Of a stretch of DNA of 46,522 nt, positions 25,740 to 34,464 are shown in pieces. Each line of letters begins with the position of its first letter. Positions within the stretch are counted from its first letter, which is position 1. This DNA is from Bradyrhizobium valentinum (GTDB lineage: Bacteria; Pseudomonadota; Alphaproteobacteria; Rhizobiales; Xanthobacteraceae). The stretch is taken from NCBI RefSeq assembly GCF_001440405.1, contig NZ_LLXX01000187.1, positions 1 through 46,522 on the forward strand, read 5' to 3'. The translations under genes were made by a program, and so were the position numbers. Below the pieces are notes generated by a model, which was given only the letters and a program-made list of their open reading frames with translations, did no database searches and was not told where the DNA came from.

Positions 25740-26171
25740 GTGTCGCCATCCAATGCTGCAGCGGTGGACAGTGGAGGGACGTCGTGTCGCCGGGGCACAG
25801 CGTACGAGGCTATTACGACACGCATCGTCGACGTCATCCTGGCCGGAGATAGCGTTGGCAACGTCTGCCTCGGATTCGGCAAACACAGTGCCGGTCAGTG
25901 GCCATGGGAAATATTACTTAGATGCGGTTGCGCGCACACAGGCCAGACCCATGCCTTGCTTCTGGCGGAACGCCGGAGGCTTCCTTCAGCGTGGCAGCGA
26001 CGCCGTGAAGCTCAAGGGTGGTGCCAAGCGTGTCGAAATGGCGCGTGCCTTGGTCGATTCCGAAATTCCTATGACGAACCGTCTCGGCCTCACCCCTCGA
26101 GCGTTAATGTCATGGGTGGATCCAAGGTGCAGGGAAGGAAAGCCGATGAGAACCAAACGACTGAGTGCTAA
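25740..26171 (+). pseudogene. panB: panB (ketopantoate hydroxymethyltransferase) remnant
   Basis: Pieces of PanB are readable in two alternating frames. These are SPSNAAAVDSGGTSCRR and TAYEAITTRIVDVILAGDSV with GNVCLGFG (the metal-binding DSVGNV region), then DAVARTQARPM, GGFLQRGSDAVKLKGGAKRV, EMARALVDSEIP, RLGLTPRAL, and finally SVNVMGGSKVQGR. This order matches PanB exactly from residue 1 to about 160. The frames break near 25890 and 26095, the DVILAGDSV region lacks a few residues, and the C-terminal third is missing. PanB makes ketopantoate for pantothenate. Its presence 1.2 kb after the operon containing panD suggests an original pan-bio group, since decayed. Confidence 0.8.
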
Positions 26172-26362
26172 GAAAAAACGGAAACTTGCACTGGATAGGT
26201 GTTTTCGTGGATGAGCAGTTTTTAAAGGACCGGGCCCAGATCATTCGCGATCTAGCGGACAAGGCAGACCCTTTCACCAGAAAAAGGCTGCTGGACCTAG
26301 CGGAACGGTATGACAGACGGATGAGACCGACGGTCTCAGATGACAAAGCACGGCGCAACTAA
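26165..26362 (+). CDS. small conserved hypothetical protein
   Basis: A 65-residue charged protein: GVFVDEQFLKDRAQIIRDLA, DKADPFTRKRLLDLAERYDR, then a basic tail. The core D-R-A-x-I-I-R-D-L-A-D-K-A-D-P-F-T-x-x-R-L-L-x-L-A is a recurrent short helical pattern in Bradyrhizobium proteins. No function is known to me. It opens with ATG 26165 within the panB debris; a GTG at 26207 after GATAGG is an alternative that leaves just the conserved part. Confidence 0.55.
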   Translation: MLRKNGNLHWIGVFVDEQFLKDRAQIIRDLADKADPFTRKRLLDLAERYDRRMRPTVSDDKARRN

Positions 26363-27044
26363 TTGGTCGTCTGGAAGTATTCCGACGGATCTGGCGGCTC
26401 ACGGTTTGATTCGATGTGGCCGATTTCGTGAACTCGATATACATGAGCGACGCTCTGGAGTCCGCTTGAAGATACCCGACCGCAACCTTTCTTGCAGAGC
26501 CGCTCGCCCGAAGACGCGAAGGCTGCTTATTACAATTACGAAGACGTCAATCGCCGGCCTTGCGGAGGCGTCCTATTCGCGAATCAAATCGAAAATTGGA
26601 TGGGTGACCGTACGCCGGCATTTACGAACAACTCTTCGCCAAGGGGCTAATGCCCCTGTATCTGCGCGAGAACCTACTCGCACCATGCGTTTTTGCGTTC
26701 AAAGCCCATTGAATCCTGCAAGTCAATCTCTTGCTGGGGGCAGAAAAAAGGCCGCGCGAATGTTACGCGCGGCCAAGTCAGGGAGGAAACGCCCCAAGGG
26801 GCCGCTGAAGGAGCATCGAGATGAGTAGATCGATCACTCACCGAGAACTCCAAGCTTGTGAAAACATCAGTGTTACGAGATGCCCTTTTAGTCGTCTCTA
26901 GTCGCGCGAACAAATGATCGAATACTCGAGTTCTTGCGCCGTTTGGCGGTGATTTTTGCGCATGTGTCGCATCTTTTGTGCAAAGATGATCAACTGGACG
27001 CAGCGTGCAGCTCAACGCATCGGTCGGTCTACCGCGATAAGCCC
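26363..27044. other. gap, no gene recognised
   Basis: A 162-codon frame from 26340 has no family resemblance and no good start. This seems to be non-coding DNA into which the ISAs1-type element jumped. Confidence 0.45.
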
Positions 27045-27054
27045 GGATGCCTAG
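27045..27054 (+). repeat. target-site duplication, left copy (ISAs1-type)
   Basis: GGATGCCTAG, exactly repeated at 28248-28257 on the other side of the element. Ten bases fits the duplications made by ISAs1-group elements (8-10). Confidence 0.8.
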
Positions 27055-28247
27055 CAGGGCTATCGCATGTGGCCAAGGAGTTCGAAGAGGAAGGCATCGT
27101 TCCATCCGGCGCGCTTGAGCTTGAGGCGCAAGGAGGTGGTTGTATCGGGATGGGCTCTGGCGACATTGAGGGCAAGACGCCGGAGTACGGCAAGGTTGGC
27201 CGGGGCGTTGTCCTTGCGGTTGCGGGCCAGATCCTCGTCGAGGACGACGTCGAGCGGCCAATGCAAGCTGTTTTCGATGGTCCAATGTGTACGGACGATA
27301 CGCAGAACATCGTTGGAACTGTAGGCTTGGCTCATCAGGAAGAAGCGCTCGATGGTCTTGTCTTTGCCGCGCTTGCTGGTGATCCTGGCAACGGCCTTGA
27401 TGCCGGGGAAGTCGTGCTTTTGCGCCATGTCCTTGACCGGTGCGACAAGGGCAGTGCGCCTCTCCTTGCACCCATGATCGGCATCGGTGGTGGTGGTCGC
27501 TCGCGTTCCCTTGCGCGTTGCTGCACCGATCGCGGCCTTGGCGTCAGCCAACAACGCCGGCTGGTTCTCCTTTACCGCCAGCACGTAATCGCCGCGCCGC
27601 GCCACAATCGCTTTGGCCATGCCGCGATGGCAATGCAGCGCATCGGCCGTCACCACGCAGCCTTTGAGCTGCAGAAGTTCGATCAACTGCAACGCGCCGG
27701 CAGCTTCGTTGTTGTTCGGCGCCTGCACGTTGGCCAGCGCCATGCGGGTCTGCGCCGCCCAAGCGGTCACCATGACCGGCGGCATGTGGCTCTTGCCGCG
27801 CTCGTAGCCGCGCCGCAGCGCTTTGCCGTCGAGCGCGATCACTCCTTTTGGCCGTTTGATCTTCGCGCCTTCCGCAAAGGCCTTCATGAAGCGCTGGAAG
27901 GCTTTCTCGAACGCTGCCGGATCGAGCATGCGGAACACGCGGCTGAACGTGTCGTGGCTCGGCAGACCATGCTCGAGCACCAGCACCCCCTCCCAAAGAT
28001 AGGCTTTCATCCGCGCAAACAGCGCCATGTCGGTGCAACTCGTTGCCCCACACAGCGTCGCCATCAAAGCGATGAGCAAAATTTCCGTCAAATCGTGCAG
28101 CGCATTGTCCGCGCGCGGGTCCGGCAGCTCCTCGAAGCACTCCGCAAATTGATTCATCGGCCGCTCCATCCGAATCAGGAGCTACCTTCAGAATCAATTT
28201 ATCGCCGCTTCGCAATAACTTACGGAATCTCACATGCGATTCCCCTG
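27055..28247 (-). mobile_element. complete ISAs1-family insertion sequence
   Basis: 1193 bases with terminal inverted repeats: left CAGGGCTATCGCATGTG, right (minus strand) CAGGGGAATCGCATGTG, 15 of 17 identical. It is flanked by the perfect 10-base direct repeat GGATGCCTAG and carries one full-length transposase gene on the minus strand. The intact gene, repeats and duplication mark it as the youngest insertion in the window. Confidence 0.88.
27060..28169 (-). CDS. ISAs1-family transposase
   Basis: A 369-residue DDE transposase. The N-terminal part (FAECFEELPDPRADNALHDL, LLIALMATLCGATSCTDMAL, GLPSHDTFSRVFRMLDPAAF) is the DDE_Tnp_1-associated domain of the family. It is followed by GVIALDGKALRRGYERGKS (first Asp), VVTADALHCHRGMAKAIVA (second Asp), GDYVLAVKENQPAL, and RTHWTIENSLHWPLDVVLDE (the Glu in IENSLHW). 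Full length and uninterrupted, it could be active. The stop codon lies within the left inverted repeat. Confidence 0.93.
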   Translation of the reverse strand: MERPMNQFAECFEELPDPRADNALHDLTEILLIALMATLCGATSCTDMALFARMKAYLWEGVLVLEHGLPSHDTFSRVFRMLDPAAFEKAFQRFMKAFAEGAKIKRPKGVIALDGKALRRGYERGKSHMPPVMVTAWAAQTRMALANVQAPNNNEAAGALQLIELLQLKGCVVTADALHCHRGMAKAIVARRGDYVLAVKENQPALLADAKAAIGAATRKGTRATTTTDADHGCKERRTALVAPVKDMAQKHDFPGIKAVARITSKRGKDKTIERFFLMSQAYSSNDVLRIVRTHWTIENSLHWPLDVVLDEDLARNRKDNAPANLAVLRRLALNVARAHPDTTTSLRLKLKRAGWNDAFLFELLGHMR

Positions 28248-28257
28248 GGATGCCTAG
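28248..28257 (+). repeat. target-site duplication, right copy (ISAs1-type)
   Basis: GGATGCCTAG, identical to 27045-27054. Confidence 0.8.
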
Positions 28258-28380
28258 GGAGGTCACCGTTTCCCTTCGTTGTTCAGGCGGGATGGTCATC
28301 TCGGCGACACTCGTCACGGGTTTCGGTGATCTATTATAGTCTGTATGTAACGTACACTGCGAATTCAGAATCTTGAGCAG

Positions 28381-28644
28381 CTACGGGCCGATAGGAATGT
28401 CAATGTAGCGCATCGATGGGTCGTCGGCGTCCACCGGACCGAGCTCGTCCCAGGCCGACAGCCAAGCCGCAAGCACTGCCGATGTCTGCTCCAAGGCTTG
28501 CACCTGGCGAAGCGTCACGCGGAATATGGCGCAGGCAAAATGGTCGTTTCGGAGTGCGACGGTGGATGGTTCAAGTCCGCAGACGGCGGAATGGATGACA
28601 TGCCGCTTGAAGGCCACGAGATCGGGGTTGCCCGTAACTTTCAA
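28381..28644 (-). CDS. hypothetical protein, doubtful
   Basis: An 87-codon frame on the minus strand: VTGNPDLVAFKRHVIHSAV, CGLEPSTVALRNDHFACAIF, RVTLRQVQALEQTSAVLAAW, ending PSMRYIDIPIGP. The composition is protein-like, but I recognise no family. The only start is TTG without a clear ribosome binding site. It could be the 3' part of a lost gene. Lies between the ISAs1-type element and the lyase remnant. Confidence 0.35.
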   Translation of the reverse strand: MKVTGNPDLVAFKRHVIHSAVCGLEPSTVALRNDHFACAIFRVTLRQVQALEQTSAVLAAWLSAWDELGPVDADDPSMRYIDIPIGP

Positions 28645-28849
28645 GCAAGGGCCTGAAAGCTGATGCGGCAGTCATGCCTGAACGGGCGTTTTTGGCCAAG
28701 GTGGTCGCGGAGCGGATCCAGGGGATAGAGATGCGCGCAGGTGGGCAACCCTCGGGCAATGGCTACGTCACTGCATGGGTACGGCGATGCGACAGTACTT
28801 TCGGCAAAGATATGGGTGTGCCTCGCGATACAGCACATAAGCGCGTGCA

Positions 28850-29190
28850 GAGTTGGAGGCGGGCGCCTACCGATTTTCCCGGCGCGCTCAACACCGCGGA
28901 AATGTTCCTGCCTTTGCCGAGCGGATGCCGGGCATGCCGCTGCTCGCCAACATGACCGCCTTCGGAAAGACGCCGTTGCTTTGCGGTGGCAGAATTCGAG
29001 GTAACTATTCAATGGTGATCTGGCCGGTGTCTGCGCTGCGGGTAGCTAACAAGGCGCAGGCTGCGATCGCGCGACCACGGCACCCACAAGATTGTCGATC
29101 GAATCCAGACGCGCGCCGAACTCTATGCGACGATCGGGCCGCACGAAGACGAGGCGCTAGATGCCTCCGTTGTCCAGACGATCGCTCCCG
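28850..29190 (+). pseudogene. methylisocitrate lyase / PEP-mutase family remnant
   Basis: The C-terminal part of an isocitrate-lyase-superfamily protein is readable over several frames: LEAGAYRF (for LEAGADxIF), FPGALNTAEMF, FAERMPGMPLLANMTAFGKT, PLLCGG, then YSMVIWPVSALRVANKAQ and RDHGTHKIVDRIQTRAELYA. This follows the PrpB order: EAGAD-IFPEAL, VPLLANMTEFGKTPL, VLYPLSAFRAMNKA, QTRxELY. The catalytic N-terminal part is not recognisable. In the methylcitrate route PrpB splits methylisocitrate to pyruvate and succinate, but this copy is dead. It ends directly at the riboswitch of the next locus. Confidence 0.65.
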
Positions 29191-29219
29191 AGAACCGAAC
29201 GGAACGGCCCTCTTGCAGG

Positions 29220-29405
29220 TAATCGGAGATGTCGAGGCTCTCCGGATTGATCCGGAGCTAGGAGGGAAGCCGGTGCAATGTCGGCGCTGCCCCCGCAACT
29301 GTAAGCGGCGAGCCGCTGTCCAATAGAAGTCACTGAAGCCTCGCGGCTTCGGGAAGGCCGGATAGCAGCGACGACCCGCGAGCCGGGAGACCTGGCCCGA
29401 CAACA
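29220..29405 (+). promoter_or_regulatory. cobalamin (B12) riboswitch
   Basis: Contains the conserved core of the AdoCbl riboswitch: CGGTGC (29271-29276), then GCTGCCCCCGCAACTGTAAG and CGGCGAG (29286-29312), GTCACTG, a GGGAAGGCCGG stem, and the B12 box AGCCGGGAGACC at 29381-29392. The box continues TGGCC where TGCC is usual, so it may carry an extra G. It lies 110 bases before metE, a classic target: cobalamin binding shuts off the B12-independent methionine synthase when B12 is present. Confidence 0.88.
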
Positions 29406-29515
29406 TATTCGTCCACGGGCGGGGTGTCCCGGTGGTGCGCCAAGCAGTTGCCGCTTCGGCGGCTTTTTCTGCACGCGTCCGCCATGGCCTTTGCTCCCAA
29501 CATAGGGTTGAAGCT

Positions 29516-31827
29516 ATGTCTCTTCTCTCGATTCCTGTCGCTACCCTCGGCACGCCGCGCATCGGTCCGCGCCGCGAACTCAAACTCGCGCTCGAGAGCT
29601 ATTGGGCCGGAAAGTCTGACGAAACGCAGCTTCTTCAGGCTGCGGCTGCGCTTCGCGCCGCCAACTGGGCGCGGCAGAAATCGCTCGGCGTAACCGTTAT
29701 TCCTTCAAACGACTTCTCGCTTTATGACCATGTGCTCGATACCAGCGTGATGGTCGGTGCCATTCCGGAAATTTACGGTTGGAGCGCAGGCCCTGTTTCG
29801 CTCAAGACCTACTTTGCAATGGCACGGGGGCGCACAGCGCGATGACCATGATGCGAATTGCGGTCACGCCGAGCACGGCGCCGCAGCGCAGGAGATGACC
29901 AAATGGTTCGACACCAATTATCACTACATGGTGCCGGAATTTCGCAAGGACCAGACCTTCACGCTTTCCTCTCGCAAGCCGATCGAGGAGTATGAAGAGG
30001 CGAAAAGCCTGGGTTGTCAGACGCGTCCGGTGCTGGTTGGTCCGGTCACCTTTCTGAAGCTCGGCAAGAGCGCAGATCCTGCATTCGATCCGCTGTTGCT
30101 CCTCAATAGGCTGCTGCCGGTCTATGTAGATGTTCTCCGCGAACTCACCCTAAGGGGCGCCGAGTGGGTGTAGCTGGACGAGCCATGTCTGGTCCTGGAC
30201 CTCGACGACGCTACACGCGACCTACGCCCACCTGGCCAAGAAGGTTGCCGACCTCAAGATCATGCTCGCTACCTATTTTGGAACGATCGGCGACAACCTG
30301 GAAACCGCTTTGACGTTGCCGGTTGCGGGCCTTCACATCGACCTGGTCCGCGCCCCAGAGCAGTTGAGCCCGATTGTCGCCGACGCTCGAAGGGATATTG
30401 TCCTCTCTCTCGGCGTCGTCGATGGCCGCAATGTCTGGCGTTCGAACCTTCCAGCGGTGCTCGACCGGCTCGAACCTGCCGTCGCAAAGCTTGGCGAGGA
30501 CCGCGTGCAGATTCCACCCTCATGCTCGCTGCTTCATGTCCGATCGACCTCGATCTCGAGACCGATCTCGATCCCGATGTGAAAAGCTGGCTTGCTTTCT
30601 CCGTCCAGAAGATCGGAGAACTCGCAACGTTGGGACGCGTGCTGGCTAAAGGCTGGGAGGAAGCGGCGGATGTACTTGCGGCCTCAGAAGGCGCGGCCGT
30701 CACGCGCGAAACGTCGCCCAACGTTCACAATGCGAACGTCGCCAAGCGAAGCTGCAATCGATGACGGCATGCGGCGTCGTCGCAGTTCTTTCGCCCGGCG
30801 CGCCGAGGTTCAGCGCGCGCGGTTCGGATTGCCGACATTTCCCACGACGACGATCGGATCGTTCCCGCAGACGGCGGAAGTTCGCAAAGCCCGCGCGGCC
30901 CATGCGCGGGGAACGATGAGCGACGCACAACACGAGCAGTTTCTCAAAGAGGAGACGGCACGCCCGGTGCGCAGGCAGGAAGACATCGGTCTCGACGTTC
31001 TCGTGCATGGCGAGTTCGAGCGCAATGACATGGTGCAGTATTTCGGCGAGCAGCTGTCCGGTTTCGCATTCACCAAGCATGGTTGGGTTCAGTCCTACGG
31101 CTCGCGTTGTGTCCGGCCGCCCATCCTTTTTGGTGATGTCTCCCGGCCGAAGCCGATGGCGGTGGAGTGGTGGCGCTACGCGCAATCGCTGACCAAGAAG
31201 CCACTGAAGGCGATGGTGACAGGACCGGTGACGATCCTGAACTGGTCGTTCGTCCGTGATGATATTCCACGGAGCGAAGCATGCCGTCAGATCGCGCTAG
31301 CGATCCGTGACGAGGTGATCGACCTCGAGAGGTCCGGCGCGATGATGATCCAGATTGACGAGGCTGCGCTCCGAGAAGGATTGCCGCTTCGCAAGTCACA
31401 ATGCAAGACCTACCTCGGCTGGGCCGTAGACAGCTTCCGCATTTGCTCGTCGGGCGTGGCCGACGAGACCCAGATCCACACCCATATGTGTTATTCCGAG
31501 TTCAACGACATCATCGACGCGATCGCGGCAATGGATGCCGACGTCATCTCGATCGAGACGTCGCGGTCAAAGATGCAACTGCTTGACGCCTTCAAGAGCT
31601 ACAAATATCCGAACGAGATCGGACCCGGCGTTTACGACATCCATTCGCCGCGCGTGCCGGACGCGGCCGAGATGAAGAAGCTCATTGCGCTGGCGCGGCA
31701 GCGGCTTTCCGATGCGCAGCTCTCGATCAATCCAGATTGCGGCCTTAAAACGCGCCGATGGGATGAGGTGCGTCCCGCGCTCATCAATATGGTCGCCGCT
31801 GCCCGTGAATTGCGGGCGGCGTCCTGA
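29516..31827 (+). pseudogene. metE: B12-independent methionine synthase, multiply broken
   Basis: MetE transfers a methyl group from methyltetrahydrofolate polyglutamate to homocysteine. The whole length is present (MSLLSIPVATLGTPRIGPRR to AARELRAAS) but not in one frame. An extra G near 29828, a TAG at 30171-30173 in place of a glutamine before LDEPCLVLDLDD, a shift near 30215, another near 30530 and one near 30750 break it. The C-terminal catalytic half from about 30770 is open to the TGA and keeps the zinc ligands: HTHMCYSEF (His, Cys), SIETSRS (Glu) and NPDCGLKTR (Cys). Also kept: PTFPTTTIGSFPQT. The number of lesions speaks against simple sequencing error. Controlled by the riboswitch just upstream. 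Confidence 0.9.
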
Positions 31828-32445
31828 TCCCGAGGCAATCGCCGATGTCCGGCGTCTTTTTTCACAGGGAGCGCCGATGCGTTTCTGGATCAAATGCACC
31901 CGCTTTGGAAAGGAGGAGCCCTGTGGATTTCTCGCTTGTCGAGGAGATGGGCGTGATGGCGAGAAAACGATCCTGGAGTTTGTCGGAAGCAACGCCCAAA
32001 CGATCGAGGTGAACGAGACGCCGGACGAAATCTCTCGATCCATCTCGGTGGGGTTTATTGAGTCGAGTGTTGCAGACCTTGGGAACCGGAACCGGCGAAG
32101 TGTCGGTCGATTTGCGAACGGGCGATGCGCATCCGGACTGGCATGCTCTTGCCTGGTCGCGTGAGATCAGGCGGAGAACGCTTTTGCTCCTCGTCTCGCG
32201 AGCGAACCGTCGTCGTTCGCCTGAGACAGGGCGATCTGTTCGCGCTGGAAGATCGCTGCGCCTATCCGGCAGGTGCCATTGTCGAAAGGCGTCGTCAGAA
32301 ACTGCCGGCTACATTGCTGCTACCACGGCTCAACGCGGCGGAGTTGGCGCACTAAAGCTAATTCCGCAAATCACTTGAGGCGAGCAGGTCTGTCGAGTTT
32401 AATGATCTGATACGCCGTTAATTTATGTGATTCGGAGAGAAGAAC
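31828..32445. other. gap with possible gene debris
   Basis: After metE, several frames contain protein-like pieces: MRFWIKCTRFGKEEP and TILEFVGSNAQTIEVNETPD (31877-32164), TGEVSVDLRTGDAHPDW, and VVVRLRQGDLFALEDRCAYP. The last faintly recalls a Rieske ferredoxin opening. The frames change repeatedly, so if this was a gene it is dead; no confident family. Confidence 0.35.
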
Positions 32446-32649
32446 ATGCCCCAAGGCAAGGTGAAGCTGTTTAAGGACGATAAGGGGTTCGACTTTATAG
32501 CGCCTGATAGCGGCGGTGAAGACCTATTCTTCCACGTGAGCAGCTTGTTGCCCGGTGTAACGCCCAAGCAAGGAGACCGCGTCAGCTATGAAATCGGTGT
32601 AGACCGCAGGACCGGACGTAGTCGAGCCGAAAAGGTCGTGATCGGTTGA
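32446..32649 (+). CDS. cold-shock-domain protein (CspA family)
   Basis: A 67-residue single-domain OB-fold protein that binds single-stranded RNA or DNA. Opens MPQGKVKLFKDDKGFDFIAP; the RNP1-like motif is KGFDFI (KGFGFI is usual) and RNP2-like is LFFHVSSL (VFVHxS is usual), followed by KQGDRVSYEIGVDRRTGRSR and AEKVVIG. The two changed aromatic-motif positions make it divergent. GGAGAGAAGA precedes the ATG. It stands alone between the metE debris and fixK2. Confidence 0.88.
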   Translation: MPQGKVKLFKDDKGFDFIAPDSGGEDLFFHVSSLLPGVTPKQGDRVSYEIGVDRRTGRSRAEKVVIG

Positions 32650-33171
32650 TCATAGAGACTTGGGCAGAGTCATTCCCGGCCACCATACGAAGGCTTTCTT
32701 ATCACCGGCGTTCCAAAGGGCCTCTAGCTTCTCTCACTCCATGAACCCGCAATCCCAGTCGCCCCGCAATCACGCCTTTTCATTAAGACCGAGCAAGTCC
32801 TTATATTTTCGGACAGGCATTAGTGGTTACCTCGCAAGGTAAGTGGCCAGGTCTCGGCAGGCGGTGCAACATCAAGCCCCTGCTCGCGGACCAAGCGGGC
32901 GGACGCGAGGCGGCGATCGCGTTCAATTGCGATCTCCCGTCGGCTGCGCTCCCATTACCTCGACCCGGTCGGATGCAACGTCCAATCGGGAACGCCATGC
33001 ATCTCGCGAAACTTTCGTTTAGAGACATCTATAGCCTGCGCAGTGTTTTGGCCTCACGCCCGGCATCACTGGATCTTTGTCAACACGCCGGAACGCTTCA
33101 GGTTGGAGCGACTGCTTATTCACATCGGCCAACCTGAATTCGCTCGACTTGGCTTCGCCATATGAGGCCGA
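32650..33171. other. gap, no gene recognised
   Basis: A 104-codon frame from 32823 and an antisense frame at 32801-33028 show no family pattern. No FixK box or clear terminator was found. Confidence 0.45.
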
Positions 33172-33861
33172 TCAGATATCCATGTTGCGCAGGCGCTGGT
33201 GGTTGCGCAGCACGATCTGGCGGGCACCGGAAAAGCCCAGCACGCCTTCGTCGTTCAATTGCGACAGGGCACGTGACACCGTTTCCAGCGTAAGCCCGAG
33301 ATAATCGCCGATGTCGCGGCGGCACATCGGGAGCGCCATCGTGCCGGCCACCGTAAGGCGGCGATCCATCTCCAGGAGGAAGTTGGCGACTCGTTCCATC
33401 GCGCTTTTGCGACCAAGCAGCAGGATGTGCTCCTCGGCGCGCTTGAGGTCATCAGCCGTTATGGTCCAGAGCTTGTGGGCGACCCGGACGTCGGTGCCGG
33501 CCGCATGTTCGAGCCTGCGGCGCTTCACCAGGCGCACGGTGCTGTCGATGATGGCTTCGGCGGCCAGGCGGTGCTTGGTGCCAGACTCTAGCCCGAACAC
33601 GTCGCCAGGCAAATGGAACGCGCCGATTTGACGACGTCCGTCGGACAGCAGCTTGTACGTGCGCATCGCGCCGCGAACGACCTGGTAAACATACTCCGCC
33701 GGCTCGTCCTCACCGTAGATTTCCTCGTCCTTGCGGTAGGTGAACTCCGTGGCGATCAGGCCAGCATGGCCTGTGAGGCCGAAAAACGGTTCGACAGGCC
33801 CAAACGCGCCGGGAGCGGCTCGGTTGACGTTGAGGGACGGGGCGATCGATCGGGTGAGCAT
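33172..33861 (-). CDS. fixK2: FixK2, CRP/FNR-family oxygen-response regulator
   Basis: A 229-residue activator of microaerobic genes. The cyclic-nucleotide-like beta-barrel (about 35-125: EFTYRKDEEIYGEDEPAEYV, GRRQIGAFHLPGDVFGLESG) has no FNR-type N-terminal cysteine cluster. A dimer helix follows (RAEEHILLLGRKSAMERVAN), and the DNA-binding domain has ALPMCRRDIGDYLGLTLETV with recognition helix LTLETVSRALS. Cys180 in PMCRRD corresponds to the redox-sensitive Cys183 of B. japonicum FixK2. I chose ATG 33861, with CAGGAGATGG just before it, giving nearly the 232 residues of the known protein. FixJ should activate it; it should act on the FixK boxes listed here. Confidence 0.92.
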   Translation of the reverse strand: MLTRSIAPSLNVNRAAPGAFGPVEPFFGLTGHAGLIATEFTYRKDEEIYGEDEPAEYVYQVVRGAMRTYKLLSDGRRQIGAFHLPGDVFGLESGTKHRLAAEAIIDSTVRLVKRRRLEHAAGTDVRVAHKLWTITADDLKRAEEHILLLGRKSAMERVANFLLEMDRRLTVAGTMALPMCRRDIGDYLGLTLETVSRALSQLNDEGVLGFSGARQIVLRNHQRLRNMDI

Positions 33862-33946
33862 GAGCCATCTCCTGTGCAGCGGATGGCGAATTGGTAAGTG
33901 GAACAAAACGGCTGGGAAATTTCGCTTCATGCCTTAGGGGCAATGC

Positions 33947-33956
33947 CTTAAGTAGA
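33947..33956. promoter_or_regulatory. possible FixJ site upstream of fixK2
   Basis: CTTAAGTAG near 33947-33955 fits GTAAGTAG-like FixJ half-sites with one mismatch, within an ATGCCTTAGGGGCAATGCCT repeat-rich stretch between fixK2 and the response regulator. Tentative. Confidence 0.3.
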
Positions 33957-33979
33957 ATCCCGGAGCTGTGTGCCGGTTT

Positions 33980-34375
33980 TCAGGACGCCGAGGGCTGCTC
34001 CGTGTTGATCGCGTCCCGGGTATGGGAGGAAAGGCTGTCTTCGACATGCGGCTTGACCAGCACATGGCGAATACCGGCGACTGCTGCTTTGGCCGGAATG
34101 GACGAGTCGGGGTGACCGGTGATCAGGATGATCGGCGTATCGATATCGCGCCGGCGCAAGAGACTGGCAAGGTCGATGCCGCTCATGCCCGGCATCTTGT
34201 AGTCGATCACGAAGCAATCGGCGCCGCCCATAGTCATGGCGTTCAGGAGCGCCTCGCCGCTGCGGAAAGTGCGGACACAAAAACCGTCGGTTTCCAGGAG
34301 AAAGCGCAGCGATCCGAGCACATCGGTGTCATCATCGACGACGTAGACAAGGGGCGTTCTGTTAGGTGAGGGCAT
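33980..34375 (-). CDS. single-domain response regulator
   Basis: A 131-residue stand-alone receiver domain, with no output domain. VYVVDDDTDVLGSLRFLLET holds the acidic pocket, the phospho-acceptor is Asp58 in CFVIDYKMPGMSG, the switch Thr is in IILITGHP, and the conserved Lys in HVLVKPH. It lies between fixJ and fixK2 and corresponds in place to the regulator between fixK2 and fixJ of B. japonicum. It might compete with FixJ for FixL phosphate or pass a signal. A perfect FixK box overlaps the fixJ stop codon upstream, so it should be made when FixK2 is active. ATG 34375; a GTG directly precedes it. Confidence 0.88.
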   Translation of the reverse strand: MPSPNRTPLVYVVDDDTDVLGSLRFLLETDGFCVRTFRSGEALLNAMTMGGADCFVIDYKMPGMSGIDLASLLRRRDIDTPIILITGHPDSSIPAKAAVAGIRHVLVKPHVEDSLSSHTRDAINTEQPSAS

Positions 34376-34450
34376 CACAGGTTTTATGCGGCTTTCTGAT
34401 CAGCCATGCGGTCGATCAGAGCATTCATAAGGCCTTCCAGCGGGCCCGAC

Positions 34451-34464
34451 TTGATTCAGCTCAA
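34451..34464. promoter_or_regulatory. FixK box before the response regulator, on the fixJ stop codon
   Basis: TTGATTCAGCTCAA, TTGA-N6-TCAA with no mismatch. Its centre lies 82 bases before the response regulator ATG; the last four bases are the complement of the fixJ stop region. Confidence 0.68.

Noticed and set aside
31877..32164. Possible 95-residue protein after metE
   Set aside because: Some of it is protein-like, but the frames shift soon after and no family is recognisable; listed only as debris in the gap entry.
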